A stretch of 64,000 nucleotides of DNA from Micromonospora lupini (GTDB taxonomy: Bacteria; Actinomycetota; Actinomycetes; Mycobacteriales; Micromonosporaceae): NCBI RefSeq assembly GCF_026342015.1, contig NZ_JAPENL010000001.1, positions 1,488,001-1,552,000 of the forward strand, written 5' to 3'. Below are positions 8,435-19,000 of the stretch, piece after piece (position 1 is the first letter of the stretch; each line of letters starts with the position of its first letter). The position numbers and the translations under genes are program-made. The notes beneath the pieces were generated by a model. That model had not been told where the DNA came from and did not search any database. It was given only the letters and a program-made list of their open reading frames with translations.

Positions 8435-8845
8435 ATGGACATCACCATTCACACGACAGTTCTTCCGCACGTCGACCCGGACGCCTCGGTGGCCTTCTAC
8501 CGCGACGTCCTCGGCTTCGAGGTCCGCACCGACGTCGGTCAGGGCACGATGCGGTGGATCACCGTCGGCCCCGTCGACCAGCCCGGCACGTCAATCCTGC
8601 TGGCGCCGCCGGCCGCCGACCCGGGCATCACCGAGGACGAGCGGCGCACCATCGCCGAGATGATGGCCAAGGGCACCTACGGGTGGATCCTGCTGGCCAC
8701 CCACGACCTGGACGGCACCTTCGAGAAGGTGCAGGCCGGCGACGCCGAGGTCGTCCAGGAGCCGACCGAGCAGCCGTACGGCATCCGCGACTGCGCCTTC
8801 CGCGATCCGGCCGGCAACATGGTCCGCATCCAGGAACTGCGCTGA
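8435..8845 (+). CDS. VOC/glyoxalase-fold protein
   Basis: 136 residues. The N-terminal beta-alpha-beta-beta-beta unit is typical of the vicinal oxygen chelate superfamily (PDASVAFYRDVLGFEVRTDV), and the second half ends in YGIRDCAFRDPAGNMVRIQE. Metal-ligand positions cannot be assigned securely by eye. Members include glyoxalases, dioxygenases and resistance proteins, so the reaction is unknown. Start 8435 is chosen over 8426 because of the TAGCAT box 7 bases upstream and the lack of an SD. Confidence 0.85.
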   Translation: MDITIHTTVLPHVDPDASVAFYRDVLGFEVRTDVGQGTMRWITVGPVDQPGTSILLAPPAADPGITEDERRTIAEMMAKGTYGWILLATHDLDGTFEKVQAGDAEVVQEPTEQPYGIRDCAFRDPAGNMVRIQELR

Positions 8846-8923
8846 GCCATGTGTCTCGCCGCCTGGGGACGTGCACGCGCCGAGGCGCAGCACCAGAGGA
8901 TCACGGATCTGACTGGAGGAGAC

Positions 8924-9379
8924 ATGGCGGGCGTGCCACCGCGTGGGCTCGAGGAGCGGCTGAGAGACACGCGCGAGAGGCTGGAGAGCGACATCGATCT
9001 GTGGGTCGCGACCTCGGGCTCGCCCGGCGGCGTACACCTCATTCCGCTGTCGTTTCTCTGGGACGGGACCGCCTTCCTTATCTCGACGCCGCGCGACTCG
9101 GTCACCGGCCGCAACCTTCTGGCGGATGCGCGGGTGCGGCTCAGCCTGGGGCCGACGCGCGACGTCGTCATCGTCGACGGCGTCGCCGAACCGGTGGACA
9201 GCACCGACCTCGGCCCTCGAAGGCGCGACGCGTTCGCGGCCAGGACGGGCTTCGACCCGAGCGGGCTGGACGAGCCCTACCAGTACTTCGTGATCCGGCC
9301 GCAGCGCATCCAGGCCTGGCGGGAGGCGAACGAGCTGCGGGGACGCGTCCTCATGCGCGACGGTCGTTGGCTCGACTGA
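8924..9379 (+). CDS. pyridoxamine 5'-phosphate oxidase-like (PPOX/F420 split-barrel) protein
   Basis: 151 residues with a good SD (GGAGGAG) before ATG 8924. The split-barrel pattern is clear: DIDLWVATSGSPGGVHLIPL, the strand AFLISTPRDS, the phosphate-binding TGRNLLADARVRLSLG, and VVIVDGVAEPV. Actinobacterial members bind FMN or F420 and reduce diverse small molecules. A second, only distantly similar PPOX protein follows about 100 bases later. Confidence 0.85.
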   Translation: MAGVPPRGLEERLRDTRERLESDIDLWVATSGSPGGVHLIPLSFLWDGTAFLISTPRDSVTGRNLLADARVRLSLGPTRDVVIVDGVAEPVDSTDLGPRRRDAFAARTGFDPSGLDEPYQYFVIRPQRIQAWREANELRGRVLMRDGRWLD

Positions 9380-9480
9380 GCCACTCGGCCTCCCGCGCGC
9401 CGCAATCCGCGTCCTGGCGTGCGCGGGCCGGGCGGGTGCGTACCGTGCAGGGGTAAACGCTCATGCGAGGAGGAGCCCTC

Positions 9481-9900
9481 ATGTCCAAGCCACCGCTTCC
9501 CGAGGCCGCGGTCGAGATGCTGCAGAAGCCGAACCCGGCAGTCATGACGACGCTTCGCAACGGTGGTCAGCCGGTGTCCGCCGCGACCTGGTACCTGTGG
9601 GAGGACGGTCGGATCCTGGTGAACCTGGACGAGAGCCGCCGCCGGTTGGAGCACATCCGCAACGACCCCCGGGTGTCGCTCACGGTGCTTGACGAGGCCG
9701 GCTGGTACACCCACGTCAGCATCGTCGGGCACGTCGCCGAACTGCGCGCCGACGAGGATCTCGCGGACATCGACCGGCTGTCCCGGCACTACACGGGCAA
9801 TGACTATCCCCGGCGGGAACGCGCTCGGGTCAGCGCCCTGATCGAGATCGACCGCTGGCACGGCTGGGGCTCGCTCAAGGACAACAGCCAGGTCGGCTGA
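9481..9900 (+). CDS. PPOX-class F420/FMN-dependent oxidoreductase
   Basis: 139 residues from ATG 9481, five bases after GGAGGAG. Residues 18-75 show the characteristic PNPAVMTTLRNGGQPVSAATWYLWEDGRI, NLDESRRRLEHIRNDPRVSLTV and a GHVAEL strand. The pattern (Lys/Arg in a DExRxRxxHxxxDPRV context) fits F420-binding class members. Probably a small cytoplasmic reductase. No operon partner besides the upstream PPOX gene. Confidence 0.88.
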   Translation: MSKPPLPEAAVEMLQKPNPAVMTTLRNGGQPVSAATWYLWEDGRILVNLDESRRRLEHIRNDPRVSLTVLDEAGWYTHVSIVGHVAELRADEDLADIDRLSRHYTGNDYPRRERARVSALIEIDRWHGWGSLKDNSQVG

Positions 9901-9936
9901 CCGCCCGCCGCAGGGACGGCGGCGGAGTGACGGCTC

Positions 9937-9965
9937 TTGACCGCAGAGCGTGATCGGCTTAACTT
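9937..9965 (+). promoter_or_regulatory. promoter of chitinase gene
   Basis: TTGACC (9937-9942) and TAACTT (9960-9965) with a 17-base spacer, about 55 bases before the chitinase start. The leader between them and the gene is locally A+T-rich. No obvious chitin-repeat operator was seen. Confidence 0.6.
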
Positions 9966-10020
9966 CATCAATCAGATAAGTGTCTTTACTAATTCTGCTT
10001 GATCCCTCGTGGGAGTGCCG

Positions 10021-11346
<1,326 letters not shown>

Positions 11347-11357
11347 GCGTACCCAGC

Positions 11358-11398
11358 GCGGCTCCCCTGATCAGGTGATCAGGGGAGCCGCCCCTTTT
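11358..11398 (+). terminator. strong intrinsic terminator of chitinase gene
   Basis: Perfect 16-bp stem (11358-11373 and 11376-11391) with a 2-base central spacer, followed by CCC and TTTT. The right arm contains the stop codon of the convergent gene on the minus strand. Confidence 0.85.
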
Positions 11399-11753
11399 CC
11401 GGGGTCACCGAACGCACCGCGGCCTCGATGACGGAGGTCACCTGGTCCATGTCACGAGCCTGGTGGACGTCCAACTCAGCCGACCACCCGCCCGGGCCGG
11501 CGAGCCGCACCGTCACGTCCTCGCGACGATGGGTCAGCCAGCCGGCGACCGCCTGGACCAGCACCATGGCGGACGCCGCGTCGCCGACTCCCACCCGCAG
11601 CACGTCCGTGTCGTCGGCCGACACCTCATCGGGCGGCGTTGACCTCACCCCGTCGCGCAGCCGGTCCTCGGCACGCAGCCAGGACGCCAGCGACCGCCGA
11701 GCATCGGCGGACGGAGAATCCGGATGGACCGAGAGCCTGATCATCTCCGACAC
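11379..11753 (-). CDS. EACC1-like effector-associated protein, orphan
   Basis: 124 residues from GTG 11753 with AAGGAG six bases upstream. The layout (SLASWLRAEDRLRDGV, a variable acidic segment, then VQAVAGWLTHRREDVTVRL and GGWSAELDV) matches my recollection of effector-associated constant component 1. In actinobacterial conflict systems that small protein is usually encoded next to a caspase- or trypsin-like effector. No effector gene is adjacent: the chitinase terminator lies on one side and the divergent carboxypeptidase on the other. Family assignment is from pattern memory only. Confidence 0.6.
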   Translation of the reverse strand: MSEMIRLSVHPDSPSADARRSLASWLRAEDRLRDGVRSTPPDEVSADDTDVLRVGVGDAASAMVLVQAVAGWLTHRREDVTVRLAGPGGWSAELDVHQARDMDQVTSVIEAAVRSVTPEKGRLP

Positions 11754-11849
11754 GGCCTGCTCCTTCGAGAGGACGACGAGCCCACCGCATCATCCTGCCA
11801 GTCCGCATCGGTACCGGCACGCCGTGTAGTGAAGAATGTCGATCAACCC

Positions 11850-11879
11850 TTGACCGTCGTGTCGGCCGGTTCATAGGCT
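11850..11879 (+). promoter_or_regulatory. promoter of M14 carboxypeptidase gene
   Basis: TTGACC (11850-11855) and TAGGCT (11874-11879) with an 18-base spacer, about 41 bases upstream of the start codon. Confidence 0.55.
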
Positions 11880-11920
11880 CCGGCCACTGCGAGGCTTTCC
11901 CCGAGAAGGGAACCCGAGAC

Positions 11921-14722
11921 ATGGCCCCATCGTCACGTCCGTTCTGGATGGTCCCCCCGAAGCGGCTGGCGGGCGCCGCCACGATCGCGCTCCTGGTCGG
12001 CATGACTCCCCTGCTCGGCGGCACGTCGGCCGCCGGCGCCGCCCGACCCGCGCCGTGCAGCGACGACCCGACCGCACGCATCAGCACCGTGCCGAGCCCG
12101 GAGGCCGCGCTCGGCTTCCCCCTCGGCGCGGGGCAGGAGCGGGTGGTCACCAACGACGAGGTCCGCGCCTACCTCGGGGCTGTCGACAGGGCCTCCGACC
12201 GGGTCGTCACGGGCGTGACTGCCACGAGCGTGCTCGGCCAGCCCCTGCCGTACGCGGTGGTGTCCAACGAGCGCCACGTGCGACCGTCCGCCCTGCGAAA
12301 GATCGCCGACGACGTACGGGACCTGCGCGATCCCCGCCGTACGAGCGCTCGGACGGCCGCCCGTACGGCGAAGGACGGCCCGGCCATCGTGTGGGTCACC
12401 GCGAACGTGCACGGCGGTGAGAAGAGCGGCACCGACGCGGCGCTCAAGACGCTGTACGAGTTGGCCGCCGGCCTGTCCTGCGAGGTCGCCCGGCGCAACG
12501 ACAACCTGGTCACCATCATCGTCCCCACGCAGAACCCGGACGGCCGCGACGCCACCAGGCGGCAGAACGAGTTCGGCTTCGACCTGAACCGGGACTGGTT
12601 CGCCCGCACCCAGCAGGAGACCGACGGCAAGCTCGAACTGCTGCGCCGCTACCCGCCGCAGGTGTTCATCGACGCCCACGAGATGGGCGGCAGGCAGTAC
12701 TTCTTCCCGCCCAACGCCGACCCGATCCACCACGAGATCGCCGGCGAGGCCGTGGACTGGATCAACCGGATCGGCGAGGCAAACAAGGCGGGCTTCGGCT
12801 ACAACGGCGCCTGCGACGACACGGTCACCACCGAGTGCTACTTCAACTACGACACGTACGACCTGTTCTTCATGGGCTACGGCGACACCGTGCCGACCGC
12901 CGGCTTCGGCGCTGCAGGCATGACGTACGAGAAGGGCAGCGCCTCGGCCGTCGCCGACCGGGTGCAGCAGCAGTTCCACACCCAGTGGTCGACGCTCGGC
13001 TGGGCCGCCGCGAACAAACGTGAGGTGCTGGACGGCTACTTCGACATCTGGACCGACGCGCTCGCCGAGGGCCGGGCGGGCATGCTGGAGCCGAACGAGG
13101 TGGTGCAGCCGACCAACGAGGTCCAGTTCCCGGTGCCGGCCGTCACGATCCGCTCCTACTTCCTGCTGCCCGACAGGCAGCTCGCCGACGTCCGCCGGCT
13201 CGTCGAGCGGCTGCGCCGCATGGACGTCGAGGTGTACGAGGTGCGGCAGCCCACCCGGGTGCCCACCGCGCGGGTCTTCGGCGGCCGGAGCGCCACGAAC
13301 GTGACGGTGCCGAAGGGCGCGTACTGGATTCCGATGGACCAGCCACAGAAACACTGGATCCAGGCGATCATGGGCGAGGACCCGTACGTCCCGTTCCCCT
13401 ACTTCTACGACGTGTCGTCCTGGAGCAACCCGCTGCTGATGGGTGTGTCCACGATCTACACGGGGGACACCGTCCGGCCGAAGGCCCAGCTCGTCCGGGG
13501 CGTCACCGGCGGTCGGAACGGGCTGGCGTGGCCGTGGGGCTCCTACACGTACCCGCTTGACTCGGCCGCCGCCGCGGAGTTCACCTTCGCCCTGCTCGGC
13601 CGCGGCGTGCCGCTCGTGCGGGACCTGACCACCAGCCGGGTCGCGATCCCGGCGGCCAGACTGAGCCGTACTGTCGACGACCTGGCGAAGGCGGCCGGGG
13701 TCACCCTCACCCCGGGTGGACGACCTACCGGCACGAGCCTCGCCCTGCCCGACGTGGGACTGTTCCAGGGCACCGGCATCTCCACCACGTCCGGCTCGCA
13801 CGGTGAGGCCCGCTACGTGCTCGGCAAACGGTGGGGCCTCGACCTGAAGCCGGTCACCACCGCCGACATCAACGACAACACCGAGGCGTTCACCGGGCGT
13901 ACGGTGCTGCTGGTCCCCGACGGCAGCAGCGCGACAGGCGGTCTGACCGCCACCGGGCAGGCCCACCTGCGCGACTGGATCGCCCAGGGCCACACCTACG
14001 TCGGGCTGCGCAACGAGGGCACGCGGCTGGCCCGCGCCGCCGGGCTCACCTCCACCACGGAGAAGACCACACCCGCCGACTACCTGGTGATCGGCTCGCA
14101 CCTGCGGGTCGACGTCGACACCGACAACCCGGTCGCCCTGGGCCGCCCCGCCGAGGACTTCGAGTTCAACAACAGCGACCCGATCCTCAACCCCAGCACC
14201 ACCGGGACGAACGTGCTCACCTACCCGACCGGCGACACGTTCTGGGCCAACGGCTACACAGTCGGCGCGGACATACTGAAGGGCACGGCTGCCGTCGTCG
14301 ACGAGCCGACCGGCGCCGGCAGGTCGGTGCTGTTCGCGTTCAACCCGCTCTTCCGGGCGTACAACGAAAATGGTCTGCACCTGGTGGCGAACGCGCTGCT
14401 CTACCCGCCCGGCGTGCCCGACGCCCGACGCGCGCCCGGCATCGACGCGGCGCGCGCGAGCGCCGCCGCCGCGCCGGTCGCGGCGGACCTCGGCGGCGGA
14501 TGGCGGCCGATCACGATCGAGGTGGCGGCGACGGACCTGGCTCGCACGCGGGCCATCGTCGAACGCTTCGCCACCGACGCACAGACGTCCGCGAAGGGCA
14601 CCTCGGCGTACGTCGTGATCCCCAACCCGCGAGGGCTACAGGCCGACGAGCACCCGTTCACCGCCGATCTGGTACGCGCGCTGCGCGCCGCCGGAGTGCC
14701 GCTGCGATCGGTGGTCGCCTGA
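11921..14722 (+). CDS. large secreted M14 zinc carboxypeptidase
   Basis: 933 residues. A signal-peptide-like N-terminus (GAATIALLVGMTPLLGGTSA) leads into an M14 metallocarboxypeptidase domain. Zinc ligands are visible as HGGEKSG (His164, Glu167) and DAHEMGG (His253); NPDGRD and FDLNRDWF are family landmarks, and the likely catalytic Glu337 lies in MTYEKGS. The remaining 550 residues include a domain resembling a class I amidotransferase-like fold (residues about 600-780) and a C-terminal tail. Probably digests environmental or cell-wall peptides. Monocistronic, with a hairpin downstream. Confidence 0.92.
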   Translation: MAPSSRPFWMVPPKRLAGAATIALLVGMTPLLGGTSAAGAARPAPCSDDPTARISTVPSPEAALGFPLGAGQERVVTNDEVRAYLGAVDRASDRVVTGVTATSVLGQPLPYAVVSNERHVRPSALRKIADDVRDLRDPRRTSARTAARTAKDGPAIVWVTANVHGGEKSGTDAALKTLYELAAGLSCEVARRNDNLVTIIVPTQNPDGRDATRRQNEFGFDLNRDWFARTQQETDGKLELLRRYPPQVFIDAHEMGGRQYFFPPNADPIHHEIAGEAVDWINRIGEANKAGFGYNGACDDTVTTECYFNYDTYDLFFMGYGDTVPTAGFGAAGMTYEKGSASAVADRVQQQFHTQWSTLGWAAANKREVLDGYFDIWTDALAEGRAGMLEPNEVVQPTNEVQFPVPAVTIRSYFLLPDRQLADVRRLVERLRRMDVEVYEVRQPTRVPTARVFGGRSATNVTVPKGAYWIPMDQPQKHWIQAIMGEDPYVPFPYFYDVSSWSNPLLMGVSTIYTGDTVRPKAQLVRGVTGGRNGLAWPWGSYTYPLDSAAAAEFTFALLGRGVPLVRDLTTSRVAIPAARLSRTVDDLAKAAGVTLTPGGRPTGTSLALPDVGLFQGTGISTTSGSHGEARYVLGKRWGLDLKPVTTADINDNTEAFTGRTVLLVPDGSSATGGLTATGQAHLRDWIAQGHTYVGLRNEGTRLARAAGLTSTTEKTTPADYLVIGSHLRVDVDTDNPVALGRPAEDFEFNNSDPILNPSTTGTNVLTYPTGDTFWANGYTVGADILKGTAAVVDEPTGAGRSVLFAFNPLFRAYNENGLHLVANALLYPPGVPDARRAPGIDAARASAAAAPVAADLGGGWRPITIEVAATDLARTRAIVERFATDAQTSAKGTSAYVVIPNPRGLQADEHPFTADLVRALRAAGVPLRSVVA

Positions 14723-14758
14723 CCGTCCCCCGCACAGCGAAGCGCCTGAGCGACGTCT

Positions 14759-14783
14759 TGTCCCGAACGAACTGTTCGGGACA
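14759..14783 (+). terminator. hairpin after carboxypeptidase gene
   Basis: Perfect 10-bp stem (TGTCCCGAAC / GTTCGGGACA) with a 5-base loop, 36 bases after the stop codon. No U-tract. Confidence 0.5.
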
Positions 14784-14928
14784 GGCCCGAACTCGCCGTT
14801 GACCGGGCCGGACAGCCGCCGCCTGTGCGGAACAGACCTCAACGGTGGAAGTGTGTCGAACCGCGTCAATACGCTGGTGCCGGCCGCCGGATCCGTCGGC
14901 CCGACAGCACCACTCTCGGAGGTGGCAC

Positions 14929-15375
14929 ATGCAGGTCCAGCGTCTTGCGCTCACCATGTCGATGGCGCTCGCGGCGGTCGCCGGCGCCCTGGTCGTCGGC
15001 GCCGCACCGGCCTCCGCGGCCGTCAACGACGACCATTACGTGACCTATTGGGACAGCAACGCGGGCTGTCAGGCCGGTCGCCTCGACTTCGTCGACTACG
15101 GCGAGGGCGCACCCGGCGGCGGCATGAACGACGACTACTTCGTCGTGCGGGACACCTGCGCCAACGGTGACGGCGTCCTGGGCCGCTTCTACCTCAATGG
15201 CGTCCTGACGGACACCAGGTACAACGGCGGCGGCTCCGGGAGTTCGGTCATCTGGGACCCGGCTCAGATCTACGCGAACGACGTCGTCCGGATGGAGATC
15301 TGCGGGGCGGACGGTCCTCAGGACTACACGGGCTACTCCTGCAACTCCACCACCTTCCGCAGCGTCGACGGCTGA
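14929..15375 (+). CDS. small secreted protein, unknown function
   Basis: 148 residues from ATG 14929 with GGAGGTGGCAC upstream. A signal peptide of about 30 residues ends in ASA. The mature part is acidic and aromatic-rich (DDHYVTYWDSN, MNDDYFVV), with four Cys residues that could form two disulfides. It resembles small actinomycete exported proteins of unknown role. A perfect 8-bp hairpin follows. Confidence 0.8.
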   Translation: MQVQRLALTMSMALAAVAGALVVGAAPASAAVNDDHYVTYWDSNAGCQAGRLDFVDYGEGAPGGGMNDDYFVVRDTCANGDGVLGRFYLNGVLTDTRYNGGGSGSSVIWDPAQIYANDVVRMEICGADGPQDYTGYSCNSTTFRSVDG

Positions 15376-15385
15376 CGAAGCGCTC

Positions 15386-15406
15386 GTCGGCATCGAGCAT
15401 GCCGAC
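15386..15406 (+). terminator. hairpin after small secreted protein gene
   Basis: GTCGGCAT / ATGCCGAC, perfect 8-bp stem with a 5-base loop, 10 bases after the stop codon. Confidence 0.5.
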
Positions 15407-15463
15407 CACGTCACGCCGCGTTCGACGTCACGGCCGACCGGGGGGCGGTAGAGAGGTTCGGAG

Positions 15464-15543
15464 GCTGTGGAGCTGATGTCGTCAACGAATCAGGTGCGCG
15501 CGTGGGGCGCCGGGTGATTCGTTGGCGACATCAGCTCCACAGC
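15464..15543. repeat. 29-bp-arm stem-loop repeat, copy 1
   Basis: Two 29-base arms (15464-15492 and 15515-15543) pair with a single G-U wobble around a 22-base G+C-rich loop. The arm is 24/28 identical to that of copy 2 at 15881-15957, and two of the differences are compensated in the opposite arm. This indicates selection for the stem. It lies between the small secreted protein gene and the truncated ORF at 15654. Confidence 0.85.
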
Positions 15544-15653
15544 GTCGATCCGATGGTGGTGCCCTCCGATGCGGGGGCGATCATCCGTCCGCCGGTCACG
15601 ACCGCCGGGCGACCTCCGAGACGAACCCCTTCCCAACGCCTGCAGGGGGGATC

Positions 15654-15893
15654 ATGCCCATCGACCAGCAACCACAGGTGCGGTCCGGTGACCTTTTGCA
15701 CCTGACCCGCGCCGCGAGCCCGCAGTTCGCCCGGCCCATCATCGTCCGCGTGATTCGCGCCCTCACCGACCGACACACGTACCACGGTTGGTTGTGGATC
15801 GACGCCTACGGCCGGTCCTCGACGTGCGACGTCAACGGCTCGATCACTTCCGCACTGTCCGGCGGGCAGTGGGGTCGGCGCCTTTGGACCTGA
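15654..15893 (+). pseudogene. truncated small conserved actinobacterial protein
   Basis: 79 codons from ATG 15654 (AGGGGGG just upstream). The first 50 residues have the look of a small conserved actinobacterial family (RSGDLLHLTRAASPQFARP, then FRVIR-like and YHGWLWIDAYG segments). After IDAYG the sequence loses that pattern, and the stop codon falls inside the left arm of repeat copy 2 (15881-15909). I read this as a gene whose 3' end was replaced or disrupted near the repeat. It could still be translated. Function unknown. Confidence 0.5.
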
Positions 15894-15957
15894 TGCCGTA
15901 AACGAATCACGCGGGCGGGGCGAGAGGGTGATTCGTCTACGACATCAGGTCCAAAGG
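15881..15957. repeat. 29-bp-arm stem-loop repeat, copy 2
   Basis: Arms 15881-15909 and 15929-15957 pair with two mismatches around a 19-base G-rich loop. It shares the inner sequence AACGAATCA/TGATTCGT and most of the rest of the arm with copy 1. It overlaps the end of the truncated ORF and may also terminate transcription. Confidence 0.85.
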
Positions 15958-16087
15958 GTCTCGACCAATGGCGCCGCCCTTTCGGGGGCGGGCGGTGAAG
16001 CCCGGCGCTACGCCGAACACCGTGAGGACGGCGGCTGCGATCCGGCGGGCTCGTCCTGACCACCGCCAGCGCCCGCTCGCGGCTTCG

Positions 16088-19000
16088 TCATGCCATCGCG
16101 GGAGATGCGGGTGGGCGCGATGCCGCCACCTGGATCAGTACCGGGGTACGGCCCGTGGAGAGGTAGCCGCGCCCTGGTGGGCCGGTGAGGTACTGGTCGG
16201 CTTCCAGGGTGATGCTGTGGGCCACCGCCGTCGTCCGGTTGCTCGGGGCCAGCACGAGTCGCGTCCCGGCCATCATGACGGCGTTGACCAGGCGGGTGAG
16301 CGGACTGGGGAAGCCGGTCAACAGGGGCGTGGCGTCGGCGGTGACGATCAGGGCCCGCCGGCCGCGAGCCGCGGGCTGGGCGATGTCGTCGAGCAGCGTG
16401 GGGCTGCTCGCGAAGCCCTGTTCGGTGGGCAGCACGGTGAGCCGGTCCACGTCGTCGACGACCACCGCGTACGGGTCGTCGCCGAAGGGCGTGACGGCGT
16501 CGCGCAGGTCGGTGTCCCTGATCGCGACGCCGGTGAGCACCCGAAGCCCGGGGTCGTCGGGGAGCAGCCCCGGCAGCGGGGACTGCGGCGGCGCGACGGC
16601 GAGTACGGCGATGCCGCGTCGGCGCAGCGCGTGTGCCACAGTGGCGGCTGCCGTCGTACGGCCGGTCCCGCCGGTCCCGGAGATCAGCATCAGGTGCGGC
16701 CCGGCCTCGAACAGGTCGACGCCGATGGCCGTGGTGTCGGGCCCACCGACTCCCAGCGGTATCCACGTCGACGGGCCCTGGTCCGCCGCAGGGGTGTCGA
16801 ACGCGGCGAGGTCGATCCGGGACGGCAGGGCCGGGAACCGCCGGGGCAGCCGGTGGGCGGGCGTGTCGGGCGACGCGGCGGCGAGGTCCGTGGCCGACCG
16901 GGTCGGTAGGCACATCTGCACGTGCCGTCCGCTGCCGGCGTCGACGGCCCTCCCGGGCAGGACGGGTGGACTGGCCATGCCGCTCTGCAGATGCGCCCGC
17001 CGGGTCTCCTCCTTGGGGAACGGCAGGAGCAGCCGCCTGTTGTAGAGGGTCGGCAGCCGGTGGTTGAGCATGTCCTGGCCGCCGATCGGCACGACGTGCA
17101 CCCCGAGTGGCGTACCCGCGCTGATGACGCCGCGCAGCGTGGCGACCAGGGACGTCTCGACGAAGGCCGGGTCAGCGTGGTCCTCGAAGTGTTCCCAGCC
17201 GTCGATGACGACCACGATGTGCGGTCGTGCCCCGTCCGGCGAAGACGCGGTGCCGGTGCGGCGCTGAATCTCCTCGTCGAGCCATGTGACCAGGCGACGG
17301 ATCCGGTCGGGCTCCGCAGGCGAGAAAACCCCGCCGCAGTGCGGCAACGCCGCGTACTCGGCCAGGCCCGCCGGGTGCCGTTCCACGACGTACAGGTGGG
17401 CCTGGTCGGGCCGGAACCGGCCGGCCAGTCCGGTGATCAAGGTCCGGGCGAAGGTCGTCCGGCCGGACTGCGGGCCACCGGCGACGAGGAGCCGGTCGAC
17501 ACCGGCGAGGTCGAGAAAGTCCGCCGGCTGCGCCTGGCGTGCCGGGTCGTCGGCGAGGCCGAAGGGTACGGCAGTCGTCGGCGCGGCGGTGGTCTCCCGC
17601 GTGGGAAGCTCGTCGACCGGAAGCGTGGCCGGCAGCGGGGGCAGCACCGGTCGGAAGGGGGCCGCCAGCCCGGAGCGGCCGGCGGCGTCCTCGATCGCCG
17701 CGATGGTGAGCTCCTGGTCGGTGGGGCCACCGCCGGCCGTCGGCGCGACGGTGGGTCGTGGGGCGCCGAGGTCCGTCGGGCTCAGGACCCGGACCACGGC
17801 CGGGGCCGCCCCACCGGCGGGCGGCGGGTCGCCGAGATAGCCGGACTGGAACGGTTGCGGGACGCGGCTCTCGGCGGTGGTGCACAGGATCATGCCGCGC
17901 CCGCGCAGCGCGCCGGGGATGCGTGCGGCGTCCGCCACACCGAGCACCTCGGTGCTGTCGGCGGGTTCGTTCTGCCGCAGGCTGATCCGCAGGGACACGT
18001 TGTTCTTCAACTCCGGCGACAGCTTGCCCTGCAACGACTGTGTGGCCAGCACGAGGTGCATGCCGAGCGAGCGGCCCTTCGCAGCGACGTTCACCAACTC
18101 CCTGACGAAGGCCGGAGAGGCGTCCAGCACCCGGCCGAACTCGTCGAAGATCAGCACGAGTCGGGGCAGCGGCGGCAGGGCCGCGCCGCCCAGGCGCTTC
18201 TGCCAGTACCTGTCGATCTCCCCGTCGTAGCGGGCCAGCAGGGACTCGCGTCGGCTCACCTCCGCCCGGATGGAGGCGAGGACCCGGGCCGCCGCCGCCT
18301 CGTCGAACACGTCGGCGGGGGTCTCCCCGGTGGATCGGATGAGGGCGACGACGTGTGGGCAGTGTTCGAAGGGCAGGAAGGCGCTGCCGCCCTTGAAGTC
18401 GACGAGCACCAGGTTGAGCTCGTCGGGCCGGTTGGCCAGCAGCAACGACGTGACAAGGGTTTGCAGCAGGATGCTCTTGCCGGCGCCCGTCGCGCCGCCC
18501 AGCATGGTGTGCGGACCCTGGCCGGCGAGGTCGACCGACACCGGCCCGGTCGCGTCCGCGCCGAGCACGACACGGGTACGCGGACCCCGGCCCCTCTCCC
18601 ACAGCGCCAGCACGTCGGCGGCGGTAGGTGTGCCGAGGTCGAGAAGGTCGAGCAGGCGTACCGCGCGCGGGATGGCGTTCTGGGTCGCCCCGAGGGTCGC
18701 CCGGTCCCGCATCGGCGCCAACGCCCGCGCCAGCCGCTCGGCGGTCGCCGCATCGATCCGGTCGGCGTCGACAGTCACCGCCTGGCCGTCGGGGCTACCG
18801 GTGAGCCGCGCCGAGTCCCCCGACACCTCGATCAGTCCCCGGCACTCGTTCATGCTGTGCCGGTCGGCGCAGATCAGGTGCACCCCGACCGCCGGCCCGT
18901 CCCGCAGCACCTCGTCCATCCCGGGCAGGTCGCGCAGCGCCAGCGCGCCGTCGAGGACGACGACCACCTCCGCGAACCGCTGCGGGTCGCGCTCGGCACG

